42,762 bases of DNA. Source: a virus. The translations under genes and the position numbers were made by a program. Below the pieces are notes generated by a model. The model was not told the origin of the DNA. It was given only the letters and a program-made list of their open reading frames with translations, and searched no databases. This document shows positions 32,290 to 40,775 of the stretch, piece after piece. Location: positions 1-42,762 of the IMG/VR virus record IMGVR_UViG_3300043411_001592. One strand, written 5' to 3'. Position 1 is the stretch's first letter. Each line of letters opens with the position of its first letter.

Positions 32290-33212
32290 AGACTTACGCA
32301 GTTCTGAACGCCGTGCGCACGTCGTCTCTCAAGGCTACCCAGCGATGGGTTCTCGTGTGCGTGGCGCACCGGGCCGGCGAGGACGGGGAATGCTGGGCGT
32401 CCGCGCCGACGCTTGGGGGTGACGCGAGGCTTTCAGAGCGCGAGGTACGGCGAACGCTGGCCGAGCTCGTGAAGCTCGGGGCGTTGAGCGTCGACCACCG
32501 GAAGGGACGAACGGCGGTCTATCGGGTGACGGGGACCTTCCCGACCCCGGACCAGAAGTCCGGAGACCCCGGACATCCGGTCACCCCGGACCATGAGTCA
32601 CCCCGGACCGGAAGTCCGGACACCCCGGACCAGAAGTCCGGACCACCCCGGACCGGAAGTCCGGACACCCCGGACCAGAAGTCCGACGATCCGATCCCTG
32701 ATAAGACCCCTGACTCGACCCCTGACTCGACCCCTCCCCCCCCCAGCCCCCCTCCGGGGGGAGAGCGGGTGGTGGAGGAGGGACCGACCGCAACGCTCAT
32801 CCGTCCAGCTGCCCCTTCGGGGCCCTCGGAGCCAGACCCCAACGCCGTTGCCCAGCTGCTGCGGCTGGAGATGGACGCCAACGAGACCGAGATCCCGGGC
32901 CGAGCATCGGCCGGCATCGTGCGTGCTGCGCTCCGCGACGGCTGGACCCCCGCCGAGCTCGCCGGCTGGTTCGAGCACGCCACGAAGCAGCTCGGCGCCG
33001 AGCGCCGCCACTGGCGCACGCTGCTCGGCTCGGGGTGGGCCGAGTCGAGGGCGAAGTGGCGGGCCGGTGCTGCTCCACCGCCCAGCGAAGCCGAGCGGGA
33101 CGCCGCCGTCCAGCGGCAGCGAGCGCAGGTTGAATCGTACTTGAAGGCCAGCCGCGAGGACCCGCGCCTCGCAGCAAAGAGGGCCATGGTTGCAGCGCGG
33201 AAGCGGACGTAA
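32286..33212 (+). CDS. Winged-helix replication initiator (lambda O-like arrangement)
   Basis: This 308-residue protein begins with a winged helix-turn-helix (residues ~15-80: SLKATQRWVLVCVAHRAG, then LSEREVRRTLAELVKLGALS and RTAVYRV). A Pro/Asp/Ser-rich linker (~85-165) follows, then a helical C-terminal domain with RASAGIVRAALRDGWTPAEL. The linker DNA holds palindromic iterons. That matches phage initiators such as lambda O, which bind an origin inside their own gene and recruit the helicase through the C-terminal part. A DnaB gene follows two genes later. Detailed family identity needs a profile search. Confidence 0.75.
   Translation: MKTYAVLNAVRTSSLKATQRWVLVCVAHRAGEDGECWASAPTLGGDARLSEREVRRTLAELVKLGALSVDHRKGRTAVYRVTGTFPTPDQKSGDPGHPVTPDHESPRTGSPDTPDQKSGPPRTGSPDTPDQKSDDPIPDKTPDSTPDSTPPPPSPPPGGERVVEEGPTATLIRPAAPSGPSEPDPNAVAQLLRLEMDANETEIPGRASAGIVRAALRDGWTPAELAGWFEHATKQLGAERRHWRTLLGSGWAESRAKWRAGAAPPPSEAERDAAVQRQRAQVESYLKASREDPRLAAKRAMVAARKRT
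32545..32687. repeat. Palindromic iterons inside the initiator gene, candidate replication origin
   Basis: The consensus CCCCGGACCAGAAGTCCGGA has CCGGAC/GTCCGG arms. Clear copies start at 32545, 32601, 32623, 32646 and 32668; degraded copies start at 32567 and 32584. The spacing of 22-23 bp (about two helical turns) means adjacent copies fall in different frames. Just downstream, GACCCCTGACTC repeats in tandem (~32705-32728). Confidence 0.75.
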
Positions 33213-33223
33213 CAGGAGGAAGA

Positions 33224-34690
33224 ATGTCCACTACGAAAGAATCGACAATGGCCATCGTGGCGTTCCTGACCGGGCTCGTGCTCGACCAGGCCGCCGAGCT
33301 GGACGCCGACGCGCCCGAGGGGACGTGGGTGAAGAAGACCGGGGAGAAGGTCGGAGGTTCGTGGGTGAAGAACGCCGGCAGCGACCCCATCCGGGTCGGT
33401 GACGCCGTAGTGAGCGCGGCGGAAGTCGACCGGCAAAGGGAGCAAGCGCTCCGGGCCAACGCTACCCGGGAGGAGGAGCACCAGAAGCTCGTTGCCGACC
33501 TCCGGCACGATGCCGAGGTGATGCGCGGGCGGCTCGACATCGCGCAGCGCGTGTCCCACGAGGCACGGCGGAAGTTGCAGGCGGAGGAGCTCAACACCCA
33601 CGAACTTTCGACCGCCTTCAACGCTGCGCAGGATCGCAACGCGGAGCTGGAAGCGCAGTTCAAGGACCTGGTGCACGCTCGCGATGTCGAGCGCAAGGAG
33701 CTGGAGACGCGGGCCGAGGAAGCGGAGACGCGGGCCGCGAAGGTCCACGAGGGCGAGCTCGCGGAGCTGCGCCGGAAGCTGGCGGTGGCGGAGAGCAACG
33801 CCAGCGAGGCGCTCATCGCGTTCCATTCCGCCCAGAACCGGGCGATGGAGATGGAGACGCGGGCCGAGGAGGCCGAGGGCGAGTGCGGGCACCAGGAGAT
33901 GGTAGCGGAGACACTGCGCCGAGAGGTCGCCGCGGTGCGCCAAGAGGTCGCCGCGCTGCACCAAGAGGCGAGGGCGAACACCGCGCGCTTGGCGGAGGCG
34001 GTCGCGCGCGCGGGGACGCTGCAAGGGCAGTTGGACCGCGGCCTCGACGGCCAGTTCAAGCGGATGGTCGAGGAGCTCGCGGTGGCCCGCGAGGGCAACG
34101 CGCTCGCCGCCGCCCGCAACGCGAAGCTCGACTTGGAAATTTCGGCGTTGAAGGCCGAGGTGCGTCGTGAGAGGTTCTCACGACTCGGATGGGAGGAGGC
34201 GGCCAACGGGGTGGTGGAGAGCTGGGCTCTCTATCAGAGAGACGTTCGGTCTCACGTCGCAAAGCTCCGGTGGAAGGCGCAGGACCGGCAGCGCAGGACG
34301 TGGCAGCGGTTGCAGAGCTTGGCGACCCATCCAACGGTCGAGTGGCAGCGCGAGCTGCGGACCGAGGGCCCCGACGGCGTAGATGAGGCTAAGATCGAGG
34401 CGTTCGACCCGAGTATGAACCTGTGGGTCCACCGCCTGGAGCAGTTGGACCGGCCCGTTCCGGCCGGGTGGTACGTCTGTCACCAGAACTACATCACCTC
34501 GGACAGGTCGGGATCTCGGCGGGTGGCGGTGGGTTCGACCGCTGGCGCTGCCCTCTCGCTGGGGAGGAAGAACGCCAACCTCTACCCGATGCCCCACCAC
34601 GTGCCCCCGCGCATGGAGGGGTACCCGAAGAACGCGGAGCACGACCCCGACGACCCGTTCTGCGACTGCACGCAGCGGTGCCAGTTCTAA
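33224..34690 (+). CDS. Long coiled-coil protein between initiator and helicase
   Basis: This 488-residue protein has an AGGAGG site. Residues ~60-310 are an almost continuous coiled coil rich in Glu/Arg/Ala (REEEHQKLVADLRHDAEVM, RKELETRAEEAETRAAK and others). The N-terminus has two similar TWVKKTG and SWVKNAG segments. The C-terminus is a compact region with WVHRLEQLDRPVPAGWYVC and a Cys-rich end (DPFCDCTQRCQF). No ATPase motif is present. It could be a scaffold for the replication complex or a structural filament; the slot is where helicase loaders lie in lambda, but it does not look like one. Confidence 0.72.
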   Translation: MSTTKESTMAIVAFLTGLVLDQAAELDADAPEGTWVKKTGEKVGGSWVKNAGSDPIRVGDAVVSAAEVDRQREQALRANATREEEHQKLVADLRHDAEVMRGRLDIAQRVSHEARRKLQAEELNTHELSTAFNAAQDRNAELEAQFKDLVHARDVERKELETRAEEAETRAAKVHEGELAELRRKLAVAESNASEALIAFHSAQNRAMEMETRAEEAEGECGHQEMVAETLRREVAAVRQEVAALHQEARANTARLAEAVARAGTLQGQLDRGLDGQFKRMVEELAVAREGNALAAARNAKLDLEISALKAEVRRERFSRLGWEEAANGVVESWALYQRDVRSHVAKLRWKAQDRQRRTWQRLQSLATHPTVEWQRELRTEGPDGVDEAKIEAFDPSMNLWVHRLEQLDRPVPAGWYVCHQNYITSDRSGSRRVAVGSTAGAALSLGRKNANLYPMPHHVPPRMEGYPKNAEHDPDDPFCDCTQRCQF

Positions 34691-34692
34691 CC

Positions 34693-36033
34693 ATGTCCCT
34701 CCCGCAGTCGGTTGAGGCCGAGCGCTCGTTGCTCGGCGGGCTGATGGTCGACCCGGTGCAGCTGGCCGAGGTCGCGCGCAAGGTGGCGCCGCCGGACTTC
34801 TACCGGCCCGAGCACCAGAAGCTGTTCGAGCTGCTGCTCACGATGCAGGCGGCGGGCCGCGGGATCGACCTCGTGACCGTCGCAGCTGAGGTCATGAAGG
34901 GCACGGGGGCCGACCGGTTCGGCGGCGCGGGGTACGTCGCCGAGCTGCCCGAACACTGCCCGAGCACCGCGAACCTCCCGCACTACGCAGCGCTGGTGCT
35001 CGAAGCGAGCTTGCACCGACGCATCCTGACCGTGCTCGACACGATGAAGGACCGGGTCACCGAGGGGCTCACCGAGCCGGCGGAGGTGGTGCACGAAGCG
35101 GTGGCCCGTCTCACCGAGGGCGGGCTCCGAGACGGGGCCGAGCGCACCACGTGGACGGCGGTGGAGACCCACGCAGAGTGGGTGGAGCGGCGGCGCCAGG
35201 AGGCCGCGGGCACGGCCGTGGCCCGGTACGTCCCGACGGGGTTCGTCGAGCTCGACGTGTGCCTCACCGGGGGCGGGCTCGCGGGCGGCCAGCTCGTGCT
35301 CGTGGGCGGGCGCCCCGGGATGGGCAAGACGGGATTCGCGCTCGCGTGCGCCGTGGACATGGCGCTCGCGGGACACGTCGTCCTGTTCGTCACGCTGGAG
35401 CAGTCGCACGAGGAGATGTGGGCGCGCGCTATGTCCACGCTCACCGGCGTCGGGACGGGTGACCTCGACGTGACCGACCCGACGGACCCGGGCATCGCCG
35501 ACGCGAGCCGTCGTCTCGGGTCGCTGGTCTTCCTCGACGTGGCGAAGGCGGGCGTGCGCGAGGTCGACCACGAGGCCGCTCGCGTGCGCGCCCGGTTCGG
35601 TAAGTTGCACGCCATCTTTATCGACTACGTGCAGTTGATGAAGCACGACCAGCGCCACGGCGAGACGCCGGCGACGTACATCGGGCGCACGTCCACCGGG
35701 CTCAAGCAGCTCGCGCGCAAGCTGGGGACGCCGGTAGTCCTGCTGTCGCAGCTGAACCGCGAGGTGGAGAAGCGGGAGGGGGCACGCGTGAAGGACGCGT
35801 CCACGTGGTGGGAGTCGGTGCCCTTGCCCCGGCCCTCTGACTTGCTCGCGAGCGGCCAGCTCGAAGCCGACGCCGACGTGATCTTGTTCCCGGTGAGCGG
35901 CGCCGGGTACCAGCTCGAAGACCGCCAGCTCGGGGCGGTGGTCGTCGCGAAGCAACGGAACGGGCCGACCGGGGTATTCCCTCTCGCGTGGGACGCGGGC
36001 TCGGCAACCTACCGCAACTGGGAGGCGTTGTGA
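34693..36033 (+). CDS. dnaB: Replicative DNA helicase, DnaB family
   Basis: This 446-residue protein opens SLPQSVEAERSLLGGLMVDP, the typical DnaB N-terminal domain. The RecA-like domain shows Walker A GRPGMGKT (206-213), FVTLEQSHEEM with the catalytic glutamate, Walker B LHAIFIDYVQLM and the QLNREVEKRE region. DnaB forms a hexameric ring that unwinds the fork and pairs with primase. As no phage primase or polymerase is seen, it probably works with host enzymes. Length matches the family. The stop overlaps the next ATG in TGATG. Confidence 0.93.
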   Translation: MSLPQSVEAERSLLGGLMVDPVQLAEVARKVAPPDFYRPEHQKLFELLLTMQAAGRGIDLVTVAAEVMKGTGADRFGGAGYVAELPEHCPSTANLPHYAALVLEASLHRRILTVLDTMKDRVTEGLTEPAEVVHEAVARLTEGGLRDGAERTTWTAVETHAEWVERRRQEAAGTAVARYVPTGFVELDVCLTGGGLAGGQLVLVGGRPGMGKTGFALACAVDMALAGHVVLFVTLEQSHEEMWARAMSTLTGVGTGDLDVTDPTDPGIADASRRLGSLVFLDVAKAGVREVDHEAARVRARFGKLHAIFIDYVQLMKHDQRHGETPATYIGRTSTGLKQLARKLGTPVVLLSQLNREVEKREGARVKDASTWWESVPLPRPSDLLASGQLEADADVILFPVSGAGYQLEDRQLGAVVVAKQRNGPTGVFPLAWDAGSATYRNWEAL

Positions 36034-36140
36034 TGCTGGTCCCCCGGCTGTTCTACTCGTCCTCCCGGTCACGTTCGGGGCCCCGCGTGCGGGGAACCTG
36101 GCACACGTCTTACACGCGTTCTCGTCTGCGTGCCCGGTGA
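36033..36140 (+). CDS. 35-residue Arg/Ser-rich micro-protein
   Basis: This short ORF starts at ATG 36033 in a TGATG overlap with the dnaB stop. It ends at TGA 36138-36140, overlapping a GTG start at 36137 (GTGA). The peptide begins MLVPRLFYSSSRSRSGPRVR and ends TRSRLRAR, so it is very basic. The double coupling is the main evidence that it is translated. It could be a nucleic-acid-binding peptide, or just a coupling leader for the resolvase gene. Confidence 0.5.
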   Translation: MLVPRLFYSSSRSRSGPRVRGTWHTSYTRSRLRAR

Positions 36141-36673
36141 TCGGCCAGCTTCCCCTCATCCCCCGGCCCCGCCAGCCGAAGGGAGAGGCCGTGTTCGCCT
36201 TCACCCTGCCCGGTGAGCCCCAGCCGTGGCAGCGCCCGAAGCCGATGCGTATCGGAAAGGGCGAGAAGGCCCGTATGGTCGAGCGCTTTCAGGGTGACTA
36301 TGCGGACTGGCGGCTCGCTACCATCGCGCTCCTGTCGGCGTGGTGGAACGGCCGGCCGTCGGTCCGGCTCCCCCTCGAAGTGCACGTGGTAGCCGTACTC
36401 CCTCGCCCGCCGAAGCGTCCGGGGTACACCATCGCGGGCGAACCCGCCGAGCATCCGTGGCCGTGGTCGAGGGACCTCGAAGGGACCGGCCGGTGCCCCA
36501 CGCTCGCGGTCGGCGACGTGGACAACTACGCGAAAGCGTTGCTAGACATCATGCAACGCACGACCCCTGCCATCCTGGCCGATGACCGGTTCGTGACCGA
36601 CCTCCGGGCGAGCAAGCGGTTCGCCGCGGTAGGGGCGGGCCCGTGCACCGAGGTCAGGGCGTGGCGCACGTGA
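36137..36673 (+). CDS. rusA: RusA-like Holliday junction resolvase
   Basis: This 178-residue protein carries RusA features: LPGEPQPWQRPK near the N-terminus, and the acidic motif VGDVDNYAKALLDIM followed by LADDRFVTDLRASKRFA, with the aspartates that bind metal for cleavage. RusA resolves four-way junctions formed in recombination and replication, so it complements RecT and the exonuclease. The GTG at 36137 is coupled to the small upstream ORF; an alternative GTG at 36191 follows GGGAGAGG and would shorten the protein by 18 residues. Confidence 0.83.
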   Translation: MIGQLPLIPRPRQPKGEAVFAFTLPGEPQPWQRPKPMRIGKGEKARMVERFQGDYADWRLATIALLSAWWNGRPSVRLPLEVHVVAVLPRPPKRPGYTIAGEPAEHPWPWSRDLEGTGRCPTLAVGDVDNYAKALLDIMQRTTPAILADDRFVTDLRASKRFAAVGAGPCTEVRAWRT

Positions 36674-36900
36674 CTCGGTCCGACCTGGCGGAGCTGGTAT
36701 CGGCGGTCGAACGGACCCATCCCGCTCACGCCAGGGCGTTGCGGTTGCTCGGGGCGGGCGGGATGCCGGCGACCGTCGGCGCGCCCGGCACGCGTGACGT
36801 GGTGCGGGTTCGCGTCGGGATCACCGTGCGTGAGGGACGGTGGGTGGCCGAGCTGGTTCGCGAGGACGGGTCGAGCGCCGTCCTCGCAAAGGTCCGCTAA
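36670..36900 (+). CDS. Small hypothetical protein at the end of the replication operon
   Basis: GTG 36670 in a GTGA overlap gives 76 residues; a GTG at 36661 is also in frame. The sequence is helical at the start (RSDLAELVSAVERTHPAHA), then beta (DVVRVRVGITVREGRWVAEL). No family is recognised. It ends one base before the convergent minus-strand gene, so little room is left for a separate terminator. Confidence 0.65.
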   Translation: MTRSDLAELVSAVERTHPAHARALRLLGAGGMPATVGAPGTRDVVRVRVGITVREGRWVAELVREDGSSAVLAKVR

Positions 36901-36901
36901 G

Positions 36902-37834
36902 CTACCAGCGGTCGGCCAGCTTGGCGGGCGCACGGGCCGCCCGGACCCGCTGGCCGATGGTGGCCTGTTCCTCGCCGTGGTCGGCGAGGGCCGCCAGGAC
37001 GGGAGCGGACGTTGTGACGAGCGCGGTCACACTCGCCACCAGTTGCGCCCCGAGCCCGCTGGCGAGCACGGACCTGGCGAGCACCAGCGCATCGATGCGG
37101 ACCGCCGCGTCGGCGAGACGGCGCAGCCGGGCGGCGCCGGGGATGCGGGTGCCGGGGCCGTGCGACACCACGGCCCACACCGTGGCGGCCCCGAGGAGGG
37201 TCACCGCCTGTCGGCCGAGGTCGGTATCGACCCAGCGCAGGACCGCGCGGGTCCGCTGGTGCCCCGTGATGCGGGTCCACCACGTGGGCGGGTCGACTCG
37301 GGCGAGCACCGCGTCGACGAGGGCGCGACCCACCGTGTGGAGCGCCTGTTGTGCGACGAGCGCCGTAGCGGCGTCGGCCATCGTGGGCATCCCGCCCGCT
37401 GCGGCGTTGGTGTTGGTGTTGGTGTCGGTGACTGCGGCCCGCACCGCACGCCAGCGCTCGTTGTCGGCGTGGCCTGAAAACGACAGCTCGTACGTGTCGT
37501 AATCCGAGGTGGACGGGTTCCACTTCGACGCCAACGTGAGAGAATTCGAGGTGTGCCAGGACAGGCGCCACCGCTCATTCCCTCCCGGGTGGATGAGATC
37601 GGCCATCCGGGGGGTCACGGCCCCGCTTCCCGCCGTCCAGGTCGCCCGCCGGTGGGCCTCGTTCACAATGTCGGCGATCTCATCGTGGGACGGGTCGAAC
37701 CAGTCGACCCACCCCCTCGCCATATCGGCGAGCTCATCAGGGAGATAGGCACCGCCCACCGCGTGCGCGCCGGCGCACCACGCGAGCATGGCCCGCCGAA
37801 GCGAGCCGTCACCCTCGAACTTGATACTCGGCAT
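36902..37834 (-). CDS. Hypothetical protein with hydrophobic C-terminal half
   Basis: ATG 37834 follows AGGAGG and gives 310 residues. The N-terminal half is soluble, with ERWRLSWHTSNSLTLASKWN and a short TNTNTN repeat near 160. The C-terminal half has two or three hydrophobic stretches (AVTLLGAATVWAVVS; GLGAQLVASVTALVTTSAP), so it may be membrane-associated. It is the last gene of the minus-strand block and is preceded by structured cassette A. No family is recognised. Candidate early membrane effector, by inference. Confidence 0.68.
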   Translation of the reverse strand: MPSIKFEGDGSLRRAMLAWCAGAHAVGGAYLPDELADMARGWVDWFDPSHDEIADIVNEAHRRATWTAGSGAVTPRMADLIHPGGNERWRLSWHTSNSLTLASKWNPSTSDYDTYELSFSGHADNERWRAVRAAVTDTNTNTNAAAGGMPTMADAATALVAQQALHTVGRALVDAVLARVDPPTWWTRITGHQRTRAVLRWVDTDLGRQAVTLLGAATVWAVVSHGPGTRIPGAARLRRLADAAVRIDALVLARSVLASGLGAQLVASVTALVTTSAPVLAALADHGEEQATIGQRVRAARAPAKLADRW

Positions 37835-37846
37835 TCTTCCTCCTAT

Positions 37847-37904
37847 CGAGCATGATGCTCGCTGCTCCCCTCGCCCGGTAGCCCGACCGAGGGGAGCCGA
37901 GAAC
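37847..37904 (-). promoter_or_regulatory. Twin-hairpin cassette A
   Basis: On the minus strand the order is GTTCTC (37904-37899), a 10-bp hairpin GCTCCCCTCG/CGAGGGGAGC with a 14-base loop (37897-37864), then AGCGAGC and GCTCGA forming a second hairpin (37861-37847), then AGGAGG and ATG. It lies between the 720-residue gene and the 310-residue gene. Confidence 0.7.
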
Positions 37905-37919
37905 ATCACACCCTGCGGG

Positions 37920-40082
37920 TCACGTCCACCCGTGGGTGAGCAGCGCGGTAGCTGCGGCGTCCGCGCTGGCGAGCACCGCCACCGGAACGCGCTCGGTGTG
38001 CAGCCGTGTGACGGCGTTCACCACGTCGGCCAGGGTATCCCCTGGTTCGTGACGCCACGCCCCGAGCAGCGTCTCGACCGCCACGTCGCGCGCGATGCCG
38101 TCGACCGACACCCCCTCGGGCAGCGCGCCCTTGCGGAGGATGGGGAGCGTGTCGTCGGGCAGCCCCGCCAGCTCCGACAGGATGGCGCGCACGTTGACCT
38201 CGGCCGCGGCCGACGGGCTGTCGAACAGTGACGCGACCGGCGCCGAACGGAGCACGCCCCACCGGCGCAGGAAGGGGGTCAGCGCGGCGCTCGCATCCCG
38301 GATACCCTGCGCGAACCTCGCCACCATCGTGGCCCGGTCCCCCCGGTGCACGATCCGGAACATGCCGAGCCGCGGGTGGTCGAGCCGGATGAGGTTCAGG
38401 CACAGGTTCCGGTCGACGGCCAACCCACCTCTGATGGCGCCCGAACCAGCGTCGTTGCTCTCCGCCCAGAATCCCGCCTTGAACACGTCCCCCGCCGATA
38501 AATTGGAGACGTTGTCGGCGTGAAACAGGCCCTCGAACCGGAGCGTGGCGCGCTCCGGATTGTACTCCACCGTCCCTCGGGCCGTGCTCCCCTCCGGGAG
38601 GGAGAGCAGCGCCCGCCGGGCGATGTCCGCCACGGCGTCCGCGTCGAGCGCGGTGTACCCGGGAGACACGGCTGCAAACACCGCGCGCGGCGCCATCGGA
38701 CCGGACACCCGGGTCCGCAGGGTGATGTCGCGGCCCGCCTGCACCCTCTCATTCCAGACCCGCGCCCGAGTCTCGGCCGAGAGGAGGGACATCACCGCGC
38801 CCGCGCGCGGTAGCTCGGACGCGTGGAGGGACACCAGCTGGCCGAATGCCTGGTCTTCCTGCACGTACTCACGGTCGAGCGCCATCGAACCGATGGCGCC
38901 ATCGCCGCTCATCCGGAGCACCGCCCCGCGGGAGGTCACGTCTTCCCGCTGCTCCGCTGCCACCATCGCGCCGACCGTAGTGAGCGCGTCGACCGTGCGC
39001 GGCATGTCCTGGTGTGCGAGGTAGCTCTGGACTAGGTTCGCTCGGCCGACCTCCACGATGACGCTGCCCGCCGCGTAGAACGGCGGGCGCTGCGCCATTC
39101 CGAGGGACGACAGGTATGCGTAGTCCCCCTCCACCCGGGCGCGGGCATCCTGTGCAACCGTCCCTCCGCGGGTGTCGTAGGTGAACGTCGGCACGGACGC
39201 CGGCTCGACTACGACCACCGCCGGCGGAGTCTCGGTGCGGGGCGGCGCGACCGAGCGGGCCGCATCGATGGCGCGCGACGCGTCGACGTAGGCACGCACG
39301 TCGCGCGCCGTCACCATCCGGGCCCGTTCCCGCGCCTCGGAAAGCGAGCCCGTGAACACGCCCCCGCCGGGGAGCGTATCGTCGGGAGTCGAGCACGTAT
39401 CGCCGACGCACGTCACCTGCGAACCATCATCGTGGGTATGGGTGGTGACCCCCCACCGGTCGGTGCGACGGAGCCAGGTACCATCGGACGGGGTGTGGTC
39501 CTCCACCGTCGCGCGAGGGGACAGCTGCCGCCCACCGGCCGAGTCAGGCCACGCGCCGCGGGTCACCGCCACCTCACCCGTTGCGCACGCCGTTGCGGGG
39601 ATGGCGCCGGACATCACCAGACGGGAGAGGACGGAGAACGCCACGTCCCCCCGTTCGTACGTCACCCCGAACGGCTCGCTACCGGGCGCGGCGCCCCGGA
39701 TGTGGTGCGGGTCGGTCGGCTGCGGGTCGACCGGGCCGGCCGAGGTAGCTCCGCTCACGGGCGAGGGACCGGACGCCACGGCCCGGCCCCCATCGTGCAC
39801 GGTGAAGGTCGGGGGCACGTGCGCGACGGGCTCCGCCACCACCACGACGTGGCGGGTCGTCTCGCCGCAGCCGACGGTGTACCGGCCGGGGGGAAGGTCG
39901 ACGGTCACGCGGAGGTGCTGCGTGCCCGAGACGCGGCCGATATCGACGAAGGGGGTACCGTGCGCCAGCGCATGGGGCGCCTTGCACCACCAATAGCGCT
40001 TGCCTTTGGGCAAGCTGGCAAGGTCCTCGGCCGAGCCGTGGAAGTCGAGCGTGGTGGAGAGGGACAGCTGGACAGCGTGCAT
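37920..40082 (-). CDS. Large hypothetical protein with weak DUF932 resemblance
   Basis: This 720-residue protein starts at ATG 40082 behind CCGGAGTGACCCC. The N-terminal ~220 residues look like a beta-rich variable domain. The C-terminal half (~330-720) has AVSPGYTALDADAV, GTVEYNPERATLRFEGLFHA and VFKAGFWAESNDAGSGAIRG followed by RNLCLNLI. These vaguely recall DUF932 proteins of phages and plasmids, with their NS-DG-S and R-xx-C-x-N motifs. That family is often linked to mobile elements, but its function is unknown. The assignment is tentative. It is the largest gene of the early block. Confidence 0.7.
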   Translation of the reverse strand: MHAVQLSLSTTLDFHGSAEDLASLPKGKRYWWCKAPHALAHGTPFVDIGRVSGTQHLRVTVDLPPGRYTVGCGETTRHVVVVAEPVAHVPPTFTVHDGGRAVASGPSPVSGATSAGPVDPQPTDPHHIRGAAPGSEPFGVTYERGDVAFSVLSRLVMSGAIPATACATGEVAVTRGAWPDSAGGRQLSPRATVEDHTPSDGTWLRRTDRWGVTTHTHDDGSQVTCVGDTCSTPDDTLPGGGVFTGSLSEARERARMVTARDVRAYVDASRAIDAARSVAPPRTETPPAVVVVEPASVPTFTYDTRGGTVAQDARARVEGDYAYLSSLGMAQRPPFYAAGSVIVEVGRANLVQSYLAHQDMPRTVDALTTVGAMVAAEQREDVTSRGAVLRMSGDGAIGSMALDREYVQEDQAFGQLVSLHASELPRAGAVMSLLSAETRARVWNERVQAGRDITLRTRVSGPMAPRAVFAAVSPGYTALDADAVADIARRALLSLPEGSTARGTVEYNPERATLRFEGLFHADNVSNLSAGDVFKAGFWAESNDAGSGAIRGGLAVDRNLCLNLIRLDHPRLGMFRIVHRGDRATMVARFAQGIRDASAALTPFLRRWGVLRSAPVASLFDSPSAAAEVNVRAILSELAGLPDDTLPILRKGALPEGVSVDGIARDVAVETLLGAWRHEPGDTLADVVNAVTRLHTERVPVAVLASADAAATALLTHGWT

Positions 40083-40097
40083 GGGGTCACTCCGGTT

Positions 40098-40154
40098 CGA
40101 GCGTCGTTGCTCGCTTCTCCCTCCGATGGCGCGCCATCGGAGGGAGATGAGAAC
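40098..40154 (-). promoter_or_regulatory. Twin-hairpin cassette B
   Basis: Minus-strand order: GTTCTC (40154-40149), a perfect 32-bp palindrome (40147-40116; arms TCTCCCTCCGATGGCG), then CGAGC/GCTCG with a 6-base loop (40113-40098), then CCGGAGTGAC and the ATG of the 720-residue gene. The long palindrome shares no sequence with the matching hairpins of the other cassettes. Confidence 0.72.
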
Positions 40155-40164
40155 AGCGACGGGG

Positions 40165-40701
40165 CTACAGCTTGGCGAGTGACTCCATCGCCCGGCGGTG
40201 GTCGTTCAGATCCTCTGCCGCGGCCTGGTCCGCCACGGCGGCCGGTACCTCCAGTGTGGCGACCTTCCCCCGTCCGCCGAGGTCGTAAGTTCGACCCACG
40301 ACCACGCTTCCGAGCGTGTATTCCCTGACGAATGACCCGCACCCGACATCCCGGATGCTGCTCGGGAGCACGCGCAGATCCAGCGCAGCGCGGATGAGCG
40401 CGGAACCTGCGCCCAGCTCGACGCTGGGCCAGCCCGACGGGCTACCGATACGGACCAGCTGACCCACGGCATGCGCCAGCGAGACGAGCGCCGGGTCGGT
40501 GACGCCGTCGAGCAGCGCCGCCCGGAGGGCGGCGTAGTGGGCGGCCCTCGCGTCGACGGCGGCCCGCTCCAGCTGCGCGAGCCGTTCCTCCGCGACCTCT
40601 CGCAGCGAGACGGCGGCGATGGTGTACAGCGTCCCGACGGGCGCGCTGCCGGTGATCTCCACGGTGGTCCCCTCGGGACCCGAACTGATACGGGTGGACA
40701 T
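40165..40701 (-). CDS. Hypothetical protein of the early block
   Basis: This 178-residue protein starts at ATG 40701 after GGGAG. The middle is helical (SLREVAEERLAQLERAAVDA and following), flanked by beta segments (GTTVEITGSAPVGTLYTIAA). No known family, cysteine motif or membrane segment is seen. It is followed downstream by cassette B and preceded by cassette C. Role unknown. Confidence 0.68.
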   Translation of the reverse strand: MSTRISSGPEGTTVEITGSAPVGTLYTIAAVSLREVAEERLAQLERAAVDARAAHYAALRAALLDGVTDPALVSLAHAVGQLVRIGSPSGWPSVELGAGSALIRAALDLRVLPSSIRDVGCGSFVREYTLGSVVVGRTYDLGGRGKVATLEVPAAVADQAAAEDLNDHRRAMESLAKL

Positions 40702-40718
40702 AGTGATTCTCCCTTGTT

Positions 40719-40772
40719 CGAGCTTGACCGCTCGCTTTCACTGCCGAGACGGGCTCGGCAGTGAACGAGAAC
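40719..40772 (-). promoter_or_regulatory. Twin-hairpin cassette C
   Basis: Minus-strand order: GTTCTC (40772-40767), a 12-bp hairpin TTCACTGCCGAG/CTCGGCAGTGAA with a 5-base loop (40765-40737), then CGAGC/GCTCG with a 6-base loop (40734-40719), then GGGAG and an ATG. It differs from cassette D by a compensated T-A to C-G pair in the large stem. Confidence 0.75.
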
Positions 40773-40775
40773 GGG

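Noticed and set aside
36893-36912. Weak hairpin CCGCT/AGCGG at the convergent junction as a terminator
   Set aside because: The stem is only five base pairs with no U-tract on either strand, too weak to list.
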